DNA from: Hyphomicrobiales bacterium
GTDB taxonomy: Bacteria; Pseudomonadota; Alphaproteobacteria; Rhizobiales; Rhizobiaceae
DNA length: 64,000 bases
Direction: 5' to 3'
NCBI GenBank assembly: GCA_900472785.1
Contig: UCJH01000004.1
Span: forward strand, 47,312 to 111,311
Shown piece by piece: positions 8,212 through 17,819 of this stretch. Position 1 is the first letter of the stretch. Each line of letters begins with the position of its first letter. A program made the position numbers and the translations under genes. The notes under the pieces are model-generated. The model did no database searches. It was given only the letters and a program-made list of their open reading frames with translations, and was not told the origin of the DNA.

Positions 8212-8346
8212 TTAAATTCTTTCCATCATAAATTCGCCGTCACTGTCCCGGAGGATCGTGCCGTCGCTGTCCTTGAGGAAAATCCAGCCGGACGGCAGGC
8301 CACCCGCGATCAGCTTGAAGCCCAGGAGGGCCAAGATCGTTTTCAT
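8212..8346 (-). CDS. Small 44-aa protein with hydrophobic start
   Basis: ATG to TAA, beginning MKTILALLGFKLIAGG and continuing with an internal repeat (KDSDGTIL, RDSDGEFM). The start is directly adjacent to the stop of the small terminase gene (TAAATG), and the stop is just before the SGNH hydrolase start, which supports translational coupling. The first 17 residues could be a membrane anchor or a weak signal peptide. The function is unknown. Confidence 0.6.
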   Translation of the reverse strand: MKTILALLGFKLIAGGLPSGWIFLKDSDGTILRDSDGEFMMERI

Positions 8347-8580
8347 TTAGTTGGACTTTCGGTACTGCTGGTCCTCGTCGTGGAAGACGGGAAATTGAGA
8401 GGCGAGTGAGGCCACGGCAGCGTTCTTGTCTGCTCGGGCTTCGACGCCGTTGTCCTTGAGGAACTTGATGGCATTCGAGATGTCAGCGGCAGTTGCCGAG
8501 CCGTCCTTGATGCGGTTCATCAGCTCCTCGGCCACAATGCCGTGCAGAGCGGCCATCGTTGCGATTGAGGCAGCGCTCAT
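8347..8580 (-). CDS. Terminase small subunit (DNA maturase A)
   Basis: A 77-aa mostly helical protein. The segment AADISNAIKFLKDNGVEA is the usual signature of T7-like small terminases, which recognise concatemer DNA and load the large subunit. Position agrees with T7 gp18, between a gp17.5-like membrane protein and the large terminase. Here, however, three genes (44 aa, SGNH hydrolase and 80 aa) separate the two terminase genes, which are usually close. Confidence 0.85.
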   Translation of the reverse strand: MSAASIATMAALHGIVAEELMNRIKDGSATAADISNAIKFLKDNGVEARADKNAAVASLASQFPVFHDEDQQYRKSN

Positions 8581-8583
8581 GGG

Positions 8584-8811
8584 TTAACCTGCGATTAGAC
8601 TGAGAAGGCGGTCCTTGAACAGCATTGCGGCGGTCCCGGCAGTCGCCAGGGCACCTGAGTACCAGTGGAGCTTGAAGCGAAGGTTCGTGACCTCGGTCTT
8701 GAGGGTGTCATAGTCTTCGCGAAGCCGCTCCTGGTTGATGAGCAGCGCGTCTTGCTTGCCCTCGATGCGCCCGAGGGAGCGCTGGAGTTCGTTGAGTATT
8801 GAGTTGTCCAT
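8584..8811 (-). CDS. Holin-like membrane protein, coiled coil plus one membrane segment
   Basis: 75 aa. Residues 1-45 form a charged coiled coil (QRSLGRIEGKQDALLINQ). A C-terminal membrane segment (YSGALATAGTAAML) is followed by a short basic tail. The layout resembles XhlA-type and class II holin-like proteins, and the position matches T7 gp17.5, between tail fibre and small terminase. A second holin candidate at 22620..22871 sits in the lysis cassette, so this one may be an accessory or regulator. Confidence 0.65.
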   Translation of the reverse strand: MDNSILNELQRSLGRIEGKQDALLINQERLREDYDTLKTEVTNLRFKLHWYSGALATAGTAAMLFKDRLLSLIAG

Positions 8812-8834
8812 GGGATTTCTTAGGGAGAAGAAGA

Positions 8835-8862
8835 GGCCCCTCCAGGGTTAACCGGAAGGGCC
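8835..8862 (-). terminator. Hairpin after tailspike gene
   Basis: A 9-bp stem (GGCCCTTCC with GGAGGGGCC, one G-T pair) 10 nt after the tailspike stop codon, followed by CTCTTCTTCTCC. It is a probable terminator or 3'-end stabiliser. Confidence 0.5.
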
Positions 8863-8872
8863 GAGGTGATCG

Positions 8873-11221
8873 TTAGACCACCTTCGTTATGCGCAGATCG
8901 CCAATGGCTCCCCGCTGGTTGTCCAAGGTCAGGAGACCGGTGTCGCTCATAGTCAGCGTCAGTGTGCTAGCGGTGGACCCAGGGGTTCCCCCGGTGGCGA
9001 GGGCCACGTTGGACACCGATGCTGCACCGTAGAAGGCGAACTGGTTCGCAGCACCCACGCCGAGGCGGTAGGCCACCATGAACTGAGCCAGGGAGGCCCC
9101 ACAGGAGATCGCGAGGATACCATCACCATCAGGAACCTGGAGCGACTGCTGGCCGTTGGCGGCGAACGTCAGTACCTTGAAGCTGGAGATTTTCGCTACC
9201 CGGAGGCTCTCGATCCAGGTGTCGGTGGACGCCTGGGAGAAGTTGTTCCCGACTGTACTGTAGAGGAACGCCGCCGAACCCTTCACACTGTTGTTGTTCG
9301 TGTTGAACACTTCCAGATGAAGGTAGACGAGAGCCGAGCAGCTTGCGTCCACGATACCGCTTGTGAGCACGTCCGGGACGATATTCGTCAGACGGGCTGC
9401 AAGAGCTGTGGAGGACAGAACCGGGGAGTAAGCATCCTGGCGAACAATCGAGGTGCACGATCCGATATGGCGAATGTTGTCCATGAAGAACCGGCTGTTC
9501 GCGATACGCTGCGTCGGGCTACCATCATCGCCTAGTGCAAACGCACGACCGGCAATCCAGAGGTGATCCACGTCGCCGTTATGCTGGACGTTGCGAATGG
9601 TGACACTGGAACCCCAGCCGTAGATGACAGCACCAATGTTACCACTGAGCCCCTGCCCGATACCCGTGCCCGTCGTTGGCCATCCACCCTTCTGGGCGAT
9701 GTAGTCGGCATCGTTGTAGCCCTGTACATCCGTGATGAGGACGTTCTGGGCCTCGCCAAGCATGATGACGCCGGACTTGTACCGTGCCGAGGACGACGAC
9801 GGGAAGGAGGGGCAGAAACCGCAGTTGTGATAGGTGACGCCCTGGATGCGAACCATGAAGTCCGCCGCTTCGCGGTCGGGGTCCTCATTCGGGTCACGCG
9901 CCTGGAGTCCAATTGCGACTTGGCAGTCTTCAAAGTGGCTGTCTGTGATGCTGATGCGAGTGGTTTGCTCAGTGCCGTCCAGGCCGTTCGAAAACGAACC
10001 CTCGTTTCCGCGTACCCAGATGCCGAGATAGTTCCGTTCGAACCGGTTACCACGCATGAAGATGTCGCGGACACCGCCGTCAAGGCCCACACCCTTGCCG
10101 CCATAGCCACCCGAGGAAATACCGAAGTTGGCCGTAGCGCCTTTGAAGGTGCAGTTGGTGATGCGGCCCCTTGCGGCTCCACGAGCGAGACCGAAGCAGT
10201 TCTCGGAGTTCGTGGTGTTGCCGCCGTAGGTGATGAGAGACAGGTCAATCGTGAGACCATCAAACCAGAAGTCTGAGACAGCGCGTTCGCTCTGGATCGG
10301 GGAGACGTTGGTGACGAAGGCCCCAGTGGAACCCGAGTAACCCCCGACCTTAGCCGCCAGGGTCCCGCCGTTCGATCCCTTGACAGTCAGCTTATTGCGG
10401 ATGAGCAAAGGACCACTGGCGTAATAGGTCTTGCCGACGATCTTCAGCGGCTTCCCGATGAGGGCCGCAAGGTTGAAAGCTGCCTGGAGGGCCGTCTTGT
10501 TGTCTGCATTCAGCGACGATGCACCGAACCACTCAGGGTAAACCCCGCCGTGGAACTGGCGGACCCAAGCACCCGAGGACGCTGCAACGGCGTCCGACTT
10601 GATGTAGATCGCCTCCTGGGTGTCAGCCGCCACCTGGGCAGAGAAGTCACCCGTGGTCCACTTGAAGACACCCAGGCGCTCACCGTCGCGGAGGTCGGTG
10701 GTGATCTTGGTGCCGGTGTTGAGCGCCTTCAGGGCCGTGCGGGTCGTGACCGTGATCGTGTCCGCATTTCCAGGCGTGTTAGCCGCCGTCGCCGCCGCGT
10801 AGGCAGTTGCCTCAACGAACTCACGGTTAGCCGCGTCATTCAGGTCAACCGGATCGGCAACCTGGGTTACCCTCAGGTTCGCCATGTTCCAGTTGCCTGA
10901 GAGGGTCTTGACTGGGAGCTGGTCGCTGACCTCCTGGGCGATGAAGACGGACTGGATGAAGGAGGCGTTGAGATCGACCGAGAGGAGGACGGAGCCGTCC
11001 GTATAGGTGTTTACGGGTTCATCCTTGGGGGTCTCTCGGTAAATCCGAAGGTCCCCGACCGGAGCCGGGGAGATCGAGATCATGAAGGTCGAGGAGAAGG
11101 TGAACGCCACTTCAATGCCATCGACTGTCGCCTTTACATGGGACCTGGAGAGGTACTCAAAGGGCAGCGGATAGGCAGTCTGGACCCCGGTTTGGCCGGG
11201 GTACACAATGCTTGTAGCCAT
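8873..11221 (-). CDS. Tailspike: T7 gp17-like N-terminus plus beta-helix
   Basis: 782 aa. Residues 1 to about 150 match the T7 tail-fibre N-terminal domain that docks to the tail tube (SIVYPGQTGVQTAYPLPFEY; later VDLNDAANREFVEATAY). From about residue 225 (YPEWFGA) the protein has the GLTI/ITNCTF/IRNVQHNG repeats of a right-handed parallel beta-helix, as in pectate-lyase-like spikes that cut bacterial polysaccharide. It is therefore a short enzymatic tailspike rather than a long fibre. The catalytic residues cannot be assigned. It lies between internal virion protein and lysis/packaging genes, as in T7. Confidence 0.9.
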   Translation of the reverse strand: MATSIVYPGQTGVQTAYPLPFEYLSRSHVKATVDGIEVAFTFSSTFMISISPAPVGDLRIYRETPKDEPVNTYTDGSVLLSVDLNASFIQSVFIAQEVSDQLPVKTLSGNWNMANLRVTQVADPVDLNDAANREFVEATAYAAATAANTPGNADTITVTTRTALKALNTGTKITTDLRDGERLGVFKWTTGDFSAQVAADTQEAIYIKSDAVAASSGAWVRQFHGGVYPEWFGASSLNADNKTALQAAFNLAALIGKPLKIVGKTYYASGPLLIRNKLTVKGSNGGTLAAKVGGYSGSTGAFVTNVSPIQSERAVSDFWFDGLTIDLSLITYGGNTTNSENCFGLARGAARGRITNCTFKGATANFGISSGGYGGKGVGLDGGVRDIFMRGNRFERNYLGIWVRGNEGSFSNGLDGTEQTTRISITDSHFEDCQVAIGLQARDPNEDPDREAADFMVRIQGVTYHNCGFCPSFPSSSSARYKSGVIMLGEAQNVLITDVQGYNDADYIAQKGGWPTTGTGIGQGLSGNIGAVIYGWGSSVTIRNVQHNGDVDHLWIAGRAFALGDDGSPTQRIANSRFFMDNIRHIGSCTSIVRQDAYSPVLSSTALAARLTNIVPDVLTSGIVDASCSALVYLHLEVFNTNNNSVKGSAAFLYSTVGNNFSQASTDTWIESLRVAKISSFKVLTFAANGQQSLQVPDGDGILAISCGASLAQFMVAYRLGVGAANQFAFYGAASVSNVALATGGTPGSTASTLTLTMSDTGLLTLDNQRGAIGDLRITKVV

Positions 11222-11230
11222 GTTTGGAAG

Positions 11231-14200
11231 TTACTTTTTGATCGCAAATGCAGCATCCAGAGGGGAACCCTTGGTTTGCTGAATGCCAACGCCAAGAGCC
11301 TCAGCGGCCTTCTCGGTGGTGGAAAGAGTGGATGCCAGCGGGATAGGAGAGCCGTAGCGGCTTTCCTTGAAGACCCCTGGGTTCACCACGAGTTCGTCCT
11401 TGAGCTGGTCTTTCGTCTGTTTCTTGAAGTGTCCGAAGACAGCGTTCCAGACCTTCACCCGAGCGTCGGGCGTGAGACCATCGTAAGACGGGGTTTCCAC
11501 GAGGCGCGTGACAGCGTCCTTGAAGTTCTCGCCCTTCTTGATGAGGACCTTGCCGATGTCGTATCGGTCACCCTGGGATGCCGTCGAGACCAGTTTGTCC
11601 TCGGACGTGCGGCCCTCATAGAGGTACTCGCGATAGGCGTCCCACCCGTTCTTCCCCGAGGTTGTCTCAAGGGTTACCAGGGAGGGCATCTGCGCCGACG
11701 AGAAAGCCCCGCCGACATCGATACCCATCGCCTTCCAGAACGGCTTGTCGAAGACAGCGTCCGGCTTGGGTGGCAGGAGAGCCAGGCCCTCGGTCTTGTT
11801 CAAGAAGACGAACTCTTTGCGGACTGGGGAGTCCACGTCGAGGGCCTTCATGTTCAACGGATCGATGCCTCGGCCGAAGCCGTGGACCACAGGTTCCCCG
11901 AGGAAATCCAGGCGCTTGTAGCCGACCGGGAGGCCAGCGGAGGCGAGGAAGTTGGAGTAGAAGTCGTAGCCTTCGTACTGTTCAAGATTGGTGTTCTTGG
12001 CGACCATCTTGAGGGGACCGGGGGTGTACTGCATCGCGTACTTCTGCCCGTAGCGGACAAGAGCACCGGCATCGCCTTCGGTCATGGCTTCATCGACCGC
12101 CGTGGCTAGATCGAACACGCCTTGCGCCGCTGCGCTATCCTGGAACAACGTCAAACTAGTGTAGACCAGTGCCGGGACGTAATTCAGGAGGTCATCGTAG
12201 ACCGAGTTGTCGGCGTTGTAGTTGCCGTCCTGCATCTGCAACTGGTGATCCAGCTCCATGTCTCGCAGCATCCCAGCCAGCATAAGCGGGGCTGAGAACG
12301 GCAGGAGACGATTAAGGTCGGTCGAGACGCCATTGATGATGATGGAGTTCGGCGGATATTCCTCGAACGCCCTCTTCTTGGCGTCCCAGCGCTTCAGGCC
12401 GGACGAACCGGTGATCTCGATGTTGTCGTTGAGAGCCACAGCTCCCAGTGTCGAGGCGGTCAGCGCCATGCCCATACGATGGCGACCGATCGCTCGGGCC
12501 TGGGCGGCGGAACCGTTGGTCCCCGTGAAGTCATCGAGTGCCTTGAGGGTCTTGGGGAGCCTCTGGAGCCACGAGCCCTGCTTGGTGCGGGACATGGCGC
12601 GTAGTGCGGCTGGCATCCCAGGCGGGACGATGTACTGCATGGCATCAGATCCGATATTGACGAGCGTCCTGAAGAACGGCACGGCGGATCGGGCGATGAG
12701 ACCTGGGAAGTCGTCGCGGTTACGCACGTTGTCGATGGCCTGGGCCAGTTTGCCCGTGGCGTATCGCGTGTCGAGCGCCTGTTGCCACGAGGTCCTGGAG
12801 ACATCGTTGCGGTACATGACGTTGGTCAGGCGACCCGCCTCATCGAACTGGTCCTGGGCGAACTGCTTGGCGATCTGCTTAGCCTCCACCCTGCCCTTGC
12901 CCGACTTGAGCGCGAGTTCCAGGCCATCGGCGTAGGCCAGCCCGAAGGCTCGGGTTGACTTCCAGAACTCAGAGGAAGCCATGGAGAGGTCCGTGGCGAA
13001 CTTGAACAGGCGGACCATCAGGAGCCTCATGGGTTTCCCCGCGAGGTTCTCGTAGTCCAGGATGGACGAATGAGCGCCCTCTGTGATGTCGAAGTCGTCC
13101 AGGACGCCCTTGCCTTTGACAAAGGACTTCTTGGCGATGCTGGCGGCGGTCTTGAAGGCCGAGGCGTACCCGGCGTATTCCGCACCGGCCCGTGCAAAGT
13201 TGCCCTTGGCGAGGCCGTGCTCCAGGAAAGGCAGGAGCATGTTGTTGACGGTGTTGGACACCACTTCCAGGCCGGTCGTGGAGAGCTGACCGAGGAGTGC
13301 CGCCGACTGGATGTCCTTGACCATGCGGACAAAGGACGCCGTGGCGGCTGTGCGTTGCTCGGGGGTGAGCTTGGCGGTGGCATTCTGTCGGAGGTTGGCG
13401 AGGACGCCCTGGCGCTCCAGGTCGAACTTGGTGAACATATCGTCCAGCTCAGGCATGACCTTGGTGATGTCGATCCCCAGCTCATCCCATTTCAGGGCAT
13501 TGGCCGTGACGAACTCCACCTTGTCGGAGAAGAGGTCGAACCCGAGGTCCTTGTAGGCATCCTTAGCCCACTTCTCGGCCTGGAGGACTTCTTCGAAGCC
13601 ACCGTTGGGCAGGAGGCCCTTGCGGTCGAGGAGCTGGTAGGACGCCGAGGAACCGTAGAGCCGGTAAAGCTCACCGATTTCACCGATGGTGTCACTGTAG
13701 TCCGCCATGGTCTGCTTCCAAGCGGCCTTCGTCTTGATGGACGGGTCCGAGCGGATCAACTGAATGGTCTCATCGAAGCTATCGCTGAGATGCTTCATGG
13801 TTTCCTTCAGGACCGCGTTCTGGAACGGGTTGATGTAGGCAGCTTCCACGGCGTTGTTCGCCGCCACACCCTTGCGGAGATTGGCGAGGACCGCCGAGTG
13901 ATCCCCTTGGGCCAGAGCCTTGTGGATTGTGTCGGAGTAGTTGACGAGGTCGGCTTTCCGGGCGGTACGGAACTGGTCGAGCCCTTCGGCCACCTGTCCG
14001 GCCCGTTCACCCAGGCGCTTGAATGAGTTGAAGACGTTGTCGTTGAAGACCTTGCGGAGTGCCGGGTCAATATCGTCGGTGATCACGGGGTTCGCGCCGG
14101 TTTCCCGGAGCTGGGCAAGCTGGGCCACACGCTTTCGAGCGGCACCCTTGGTGATCTTTTCGGCCTCAGCGGTCGGCAGGACATTGTCCACACGGAACGC

Positions 14201-14896
14201 TTCGGCTTCCTTGGCGATACTGGCGATCTCTTCCACCGGAGCACCACGGCTAAGGGCCTTGATAGCCTTGGCGGCGAGACCGAAGGCACCCATGAAAGCA
14301 GCGTCGGTGATGATGTTAGTGACCAGCGCCTTGGAGGTCGCGGTGAACTCATCGTCCTCGGGGTTTACCACCAGGATATCCGGGGTTACCCCTGGGGCGA
14401 TCTCTTCCATGACGTTGGCAAGGTTCTGGTCGTCGGCAAACGTGAGGGTTGCGACCCCCGCACCCGCTACGACACCGGCCCAGCCGCCCGTACCGATGGT
14501 GGCAGCGACTACCGGAGCAGCCTGACCGACACCTTCGGCAAGAGTTTCGCCAAGGCCCTTCTCGCTTTCGAACTTCGGATCGAGACCCTGGGAGAAGTCC
14601 CGGAGGTCCTGTCCGCCTTCCCCGATGACACTCTCGGGGAGGAGGTTTTCCCCGAGGATCGCCGTGGCGTTAAGGGCACCCTGCCCGACATCGACAGCGG
14701 TCCCCGCGATGGTCCCGAAGAACCCCGAGGAGCCCGGATTGTCGATGATGTCTTGTACTTCTTGTTCCGTCTTGCCGGTGATCTTGGCGAAGTCGGAGGC
14801 CGCATTAGGATACTGCTGCGGGTTGGAGCGGACACGCTCCATGAGTTCAGCGGACGGGAGGTACGTCCCATCCTTCTGCGGTTCCCAAGATGACAT
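11231..14896 (-). CDS. Internal virion protein, gp16-like
   Basis: 1221 aa, the largest phage gene. By length, position and alternating helical and Gly/Ala-rich segments it corresponds to T7 gp16, which is ejected and helps form the DNA channel across the cell envelope. A hydrophobic patch (TIGTGGWAGVVAGAGVATL, near residue 140) could insert in membranes. The transglycosylase domain that T7 gp16 has at its N-terminus is not visible here; a muramidase-like domain is instead in the preceding gene. It follows the gp15-like gene after 9 nt. Confidence 0.8.
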   Translation of the reverse strand: MSSWEPQKDGTYLPSAELMERVRSNPQQYPNAASDFAKITGKTEQEVQDIIDNPGSSGFFGTIAGTAVDVGQGALNATAILGENLLPESVIGEGGQDLRDFSQGLDPKFESEKGLGETLAEGVGQAAPVVAATIGTGGWAGVVAGAGVATLTFADDQNLANVMEEIAPGVTPDILVVNPEDDEFTATSKALVTNIITDAAFMGAFGLAAKAIKALSRGAPVEEIASIAKEAEAFRVDNVLPTAEAEKITKGAARKRVAQLAQLRETGANPVITDDIDPALRKVFNDNVFNSFKRLGERAGQVAEGLDQFRTARKADLVNYSDTIHKALAQGDHSAVLANLRKGVAANNAVEAAYINPFQNAVLKETMKHLSDSFDETIQLIRSDPSIKTKAAWKQTMADYSDTIGEIGELYRLYGSSASYQLLDRKGLLPNGGFEEVLQAEKWAKDAYKDLGFDLFSDKVEFVTANALKWDELGIDITKVMPELDDMFTKFDLERQGVLANLRQNATAKLTPEQRTAATASFVRMVKDIQSAALLGQLSTTGLEVVSNTVNNMLLPFLEHGLAKGNFARAGAEYAGYASAFKTAASIAKKSFVKGKGVLDDFDITEGAHSSILDYENLAGKPMRLLMVRLFKFATDLSMASSEFWKSTRAFGLAYADGLELALKSGKGRVEAKQIAKQFAQDQFDEAGRLTNVMYRNDVSRTSWQQALDTRYATGKLAQAIDNVRNRDDFPGLIARSAVPFFRTLVNIGSDAMQYIVPPGMPAALRAMSRTKQGSWLQRLPKTLKALDDFTGTNGSAAQARAIGRHRMGMALTASTLGAVALNDNIEITGSSGLKRWDAKKRAFEEYPPNSIIINGVSTDLNRLLPFSAPLMLAGMLRDMELDHQLQMQDGNYNADNSVYDDLLNYVPALVYTSLTLFQDSAAAQGVFDLATAVDEAMTEGDAGALVRYGQKYAMQYTPGPLKMVAKNTNLEQYEGYDFYSNFLASAGLPVGYKRLDFLGEPVVHGFGRGIDPLNMKALDVDSPVRKEFVFLNKTEGLALLPPKPDAVFDKPFWKAMGIDVGGAFSSAQMPSLVTLETTSGKNGWDAYREYLYEGRTSEDKLVSTASQGDRYDIGKVLIKKGENFKDAVTRLVETPSYDGLTPDARVKVWNAVFGHFKKQTKDQLKDELVVNPGVFKESRYGSPIPLASTLSTTEKAAEALGVGIQQTKGSPLDAAFAIKK

Positions 14897-14905
14897 TGAG
14901 TTTCC

Positions 14906-16888
14906 TTATTCGTATTTCTTCATGAGTTCGGCGGATGCCGCCTGGGTGCCCGTGGCGAGGAGCCCGTGGATTTTCTGGGCTTCTTCCATGATGGCAGTCA
15001 CGGACGGCCGAGCGCCGCCGTTCTGTTCGCGGAGGTCCTGGGCGATGGTCGCGAGGCTCTGCTTGAACTGTTTGCGGACGCCAACCGGAAGGGTTTCCTG
15101 GAGGGTCGAGACGAACTCTTCGACGCCTGGGAGGTCTAGGACATCCTTGGCGCTCTGGATCGTGTTGTACTGGGTCATGACCTTGGTATAGGTCGCCTTG
15201 CTGATCTGACCTTCGGCGTATGCCCTCATGGACATGACCGGCGTCTCAGCGTCGTCAAAGTCGATGGAGTTCATGAACGAGACGGTAGACGCAAAGAAGT
15301 CGGCAGGAGCTACCGGGTTTGCATCGAGAGAGATGAGCTTCTGGTAGATTTCCGGGTCGGCCTTACGGATTTCCTGGAGGGCCTCCTGGTCATTGGTCCG
15401 CACGAACTTGTCGGCTGCTGAAGTGATCTGGTCTGTGCGTTCCCGCTCAGCGATCAGGGCCTTGGTCTCATTCTCGCTACGAAGGCGATCACGGACACGG
15501 ATGACTTCCTGGCGCTCAGGCATGGACAGCTTGGCGTTGGACATGATGTCCTCCAGGTCGTCACGCTCGGCGGCATTCGGGTCAGCCTCAAGTTGCTTGA
15601 TGATGGCACCGACAGCGGCCTTTCGGACCACCGGCTGGGGCAGACCGAATTCCTTCTCGGAGTTCTCGATCTCAGCGCCCACTTCGGATGTTCCGGGTCC
15701 GCCGATGATCAGCTTGCCGTCTTCGGACTTCTTCACGACAGAGGCCGGATCGCGCATGTATGCGGCCTTGAACTGCTGGAGGGCGGCAATCGTGCGTCGA
15801 GCCGACAGGGACGCCTTGTTAAGGCCATCGCCATCGTAGACGCCGCGCCCATCGGTCTTCTTGAGACCGGCAAACTCAGCCGCCAGATGCTTGTCCACCA
15901 TCTCCTCGTCGGAAATCTTGCCCTCAAGGTAATCCTTCATCTTCCGGGTGGTGAACAACCGGTGCATGATGAGCTTATCCTGGACGGCCGGGGTGAACTT
16001 GGTGTTCGGATCGATGCCTGAGGCGCGGACCACGTCACGAAGGGTTCCCTCGATGAACTGGTACTTGCCGACAGCGGAGCTTCCAGCCCCCATGCGCCGC
16101 CACTCACCATTCTTCTGCCAATCCAGAACTTCCTGGACGGTCATGTCGGTGAAGCGGACGCGGCTGTTGTTGCCGTTGCTATGGAAGGCGTTGTAGTTGC
16201 CGCCACTCTCGACGCCGATGATCTCATTCATGAACTGGCCGAACGCCGAGGTTTCCTTGGCGGTGGACATATCGATCCCGACCTTGGCCTCGATGCGCGT
16301 CTCCATCGCCAGTTTGTTCTTGGCGGTGATGAAGGTATCGAGGTTCCCGGCGTGAGCCTTCGCCATGTCCGTGAAGGACGGAGCGACGGTCGTGAGGAAG
16401 CCATGATAGTAGGAGGGATCAGCGTCCTTCAGGGTTGTTTCAAAGAGTTCCTGTTGACGGGCCTGGACGAACGCGGCGAATGCCTTGGGGTCGTCATTGT
16501 CTGCGAGACCGGAGGCCGCATATTCATCCCGGAGCTTTCCGGCGTATAGGTCGGCGTCTCGACGGCCCCTGTTGACCTCATAGGAGTCCATGGAGGAGTC
16601 CGGGTCTTTCAGGATGCCGAACATCGATTGACCACCGGCCAGCTTCAGGCGGTCCTTCTCGGCCCCGAGGGAGGCCAAAGCGCCTAGTTGCTCCTGCTCC
16701 ATCTGGGAGGGACCCTTGTCGTCAGCCTGCTTCTGCTTTTGCAGAGCATCGACGGAGACCCCGAGGAGCCTCCCGAGGGCTGCACCTGGGGTGTCCCTGG
16801 CGTCATGCTGGAAGTAGGCTGTGTTCGGGTTCGGGATGTTCGAGGTCTCTTTGTAAACCGGGACCGACGATTGCTGAATTGCTGGCAT
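14906..16888 (-). CDS. Internal virion protein, gp15-like, with muramidase domain
   Basis: 660 aa, in the T7 gp15 position. Near residues 218-300 there is a lysozyme-like domain: a catalytic Glu in IGVESGGNYNAF followed by AVGKYQFIEGTLRD, the G-x-YQ pattern of phage muramidases. The rest is long and helical, as expected for an ejected core protein. It probably cuts a local hole in peptidoglycan during DNA entry. The ATG overlaps the stop of the gp14-like gene (TAATG). Finding the enzyme in this subunit rather than in gp16 differs from T7. Confidence 0.85.
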   Translation of the reverse strand: MPAIQQSSVPVYKETSNIPNPNTAYFQHDARDTPGAALGRLLGVSVDALQKQKQADDKGPSQMEQEQLGALASLGAEKDRLKLAGGQSMFGILKDPDSSMDSYEVNRGRRDADLYAGKLRDEYAASGLADNDDPKAFAAFVQARQQELFETTLKDADPSYYHGFLTTVAPSFTDMAKAHAGNLDTFITAKNKLAMETRIEAKVGIDMSTAKETSAFGQFMNEIIGVESGGNYNAFHSNGNNSRVRFTDMTVQEVLDWQKNGEWRRMGAGSSAVGKYQFIEGTLRDVVRASGIDPNTKFTPAVQDKLIMHRLFTTRKMKDYLEGKISDEEMVDKHLAAEFAGLKKTDGRGVYDGDGLNKASLSARRTIAALQQFKAAYMRDPASVVKKSEDGKLIIGGPGTSEVGAEIENSEKEFGLPQPVVRKAAVGAIIKQLEADPNAAERDDLEDIMSNAKLSMPERQEVIRVRDRLRSENETKALIAERERTDQITSAADKFVRTNDQEALQEIRKADPEIYQKLISLDANPVAPADFFASTVSFMNSIDFDDAETPVMSMRAYAEGQISKATYTKVMTQYNTIQSAKDVLDLPGVEEFVSTLQETLPVGVRKQFKQSLATIAQDLREQNGGARPSVTAIMEEAQKIHGLLATGTQAASAELMKKYE

Positions 16889-17349
16889 TACTTGAAGGCT
16901 CCGTAGTTACTGAGACCGGCCGTGGCCGAGTTGGCGAACATCGTGAAGGGGTTCGGCTGGATGGTGTTGATGCGGTTCTGAGCACCGATCTGGGTGTTCT
17001 TCCCGGCCATCGCGTAGTTGGCGTTCGCGGCCTGGGTGCGGTCCTTGGCATTGGCAATCGACAGAGCGCCTTGGCGCTGCTGCTCGGCTACCTGCTCACC
17101 GGCTGTAGCGCCGCCCATCCCCTCGCCCTTAGCTTTGACGAACGCGACGTTGCGATCTGCCTCAAGCTGGGCCTGGAAGCCTTCCTTGTTTGCAGCATCG
17201 GTCTCCACGAGTCGCTCCCGCTCTTGCTGGGCGTACTCAAGGGTCTTCTGCTGCTGAATGATTTTGGTGTTCTTCTTGGCGGCTTGCGCCTCACCGACTG
17301 CGGAGGCAGCGCCGGAAGCTAGGCCGATAACTAAACCGAGGTCGCACAC
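16888..17349 (-). CDS. Internal virion protein, gp14-like
   Basis: 153 aa beginning MCDLGLVIGLASGAASAVG, the short hydrophobic/Gly-Ala start typical of T7 gp14, followed by a long Gln/Ala-rich helical region. T7 gp14 is ejected first and forms a pore in the outer membrane. The start is GTG and overlaps the upstream gene by 19 nt. It is coupled to the gp15-like gene by TAATG. Confidence 0.8.
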   Translation of the reverse strand: MCDLGLVIGLASGAASAVGEAQAAKKNTKIIQQQKTLEYAQQERERLVETDAANKEGFQAQLEADRNVAFVKAKGEGMGGATAGEQVAEQQRQGALSIANAKDRTQAANANYAMAGKNTQIGAQNRINTIQPNPFTMFANSATAGLSNYGAFK

Positions 17350-17819
17350 AGTGGCGGTCTCCTGATTACGAAGGGACTGAAAGGCTCACCGAGGGGTCCG
17401 TTGGGGACACTCGGGAACACAGTCGCGCCACACGAGCGGAGCCACTTGTGGTGGAGGACGTTCTCGGCGTGGGAAAAGTTGATCATGGACTGCAACGTCG
17501 GGCGTTCATCAAACCACCGCTGGAGGACAGCGCGGCTTTCTTGGACGAACGGACGGCGAAACTTGACCACATTGGGGGTGGCGCAGCACCAGATGGCTGC
17601 AACCTTGGGGGAAAACTGGATGATGCCCCAGAGCACCATGGGGAACCCATCGCCCTCGCAGAGCCGGGTCTCGTCAGAGAGCGCGACCGACCGCTGGAGA
17701 CCCTCTAGGAACTGGGTGTTCCCATAGGTGGCGATGAGTTCCTTGGTGTCTGCGGAGCGCAGGTTTGCGGCGAGATACGGGAGGTCACCCTCCCGGACCT
17801 CCCGGATCACATATTGCAT
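17331..17819 (-). CDS. gp13-like virion assembly protein
   Basis: 162 aa from the ATG at 17819, chosen because it overlaps the TTPB stop codon (TAATG); the frame is open further upstream. It occupies the T7 gp13 position between tail tube and internal core genes. The fold pattern (VREGDLPYLAANLRSAD, a central FPMVLWGI strand, and ENVLHHKWLRSCGATVF near the end) looks like a GNAT acetyltransferase, as in T7 gp13 relatives. Whether it has enzyme activity is unknown; in T7 the protein is needed for assembly. Confidence 0.7.
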   Translation of the reverse strand: MQYVIREVREGDLPYLAANLRSADTKELIATYGNTQFLEGLQRSVALSDETRLCEGDGFPMVLWGIIQFSPKVAAIWCCATPNVVKFRRPFVQESRAVLQRWFDERPTLQSMINFSHAENVLHHKWLRSCGATVFPSVPNGPLGEPFSPFVIRRPPLCATSV

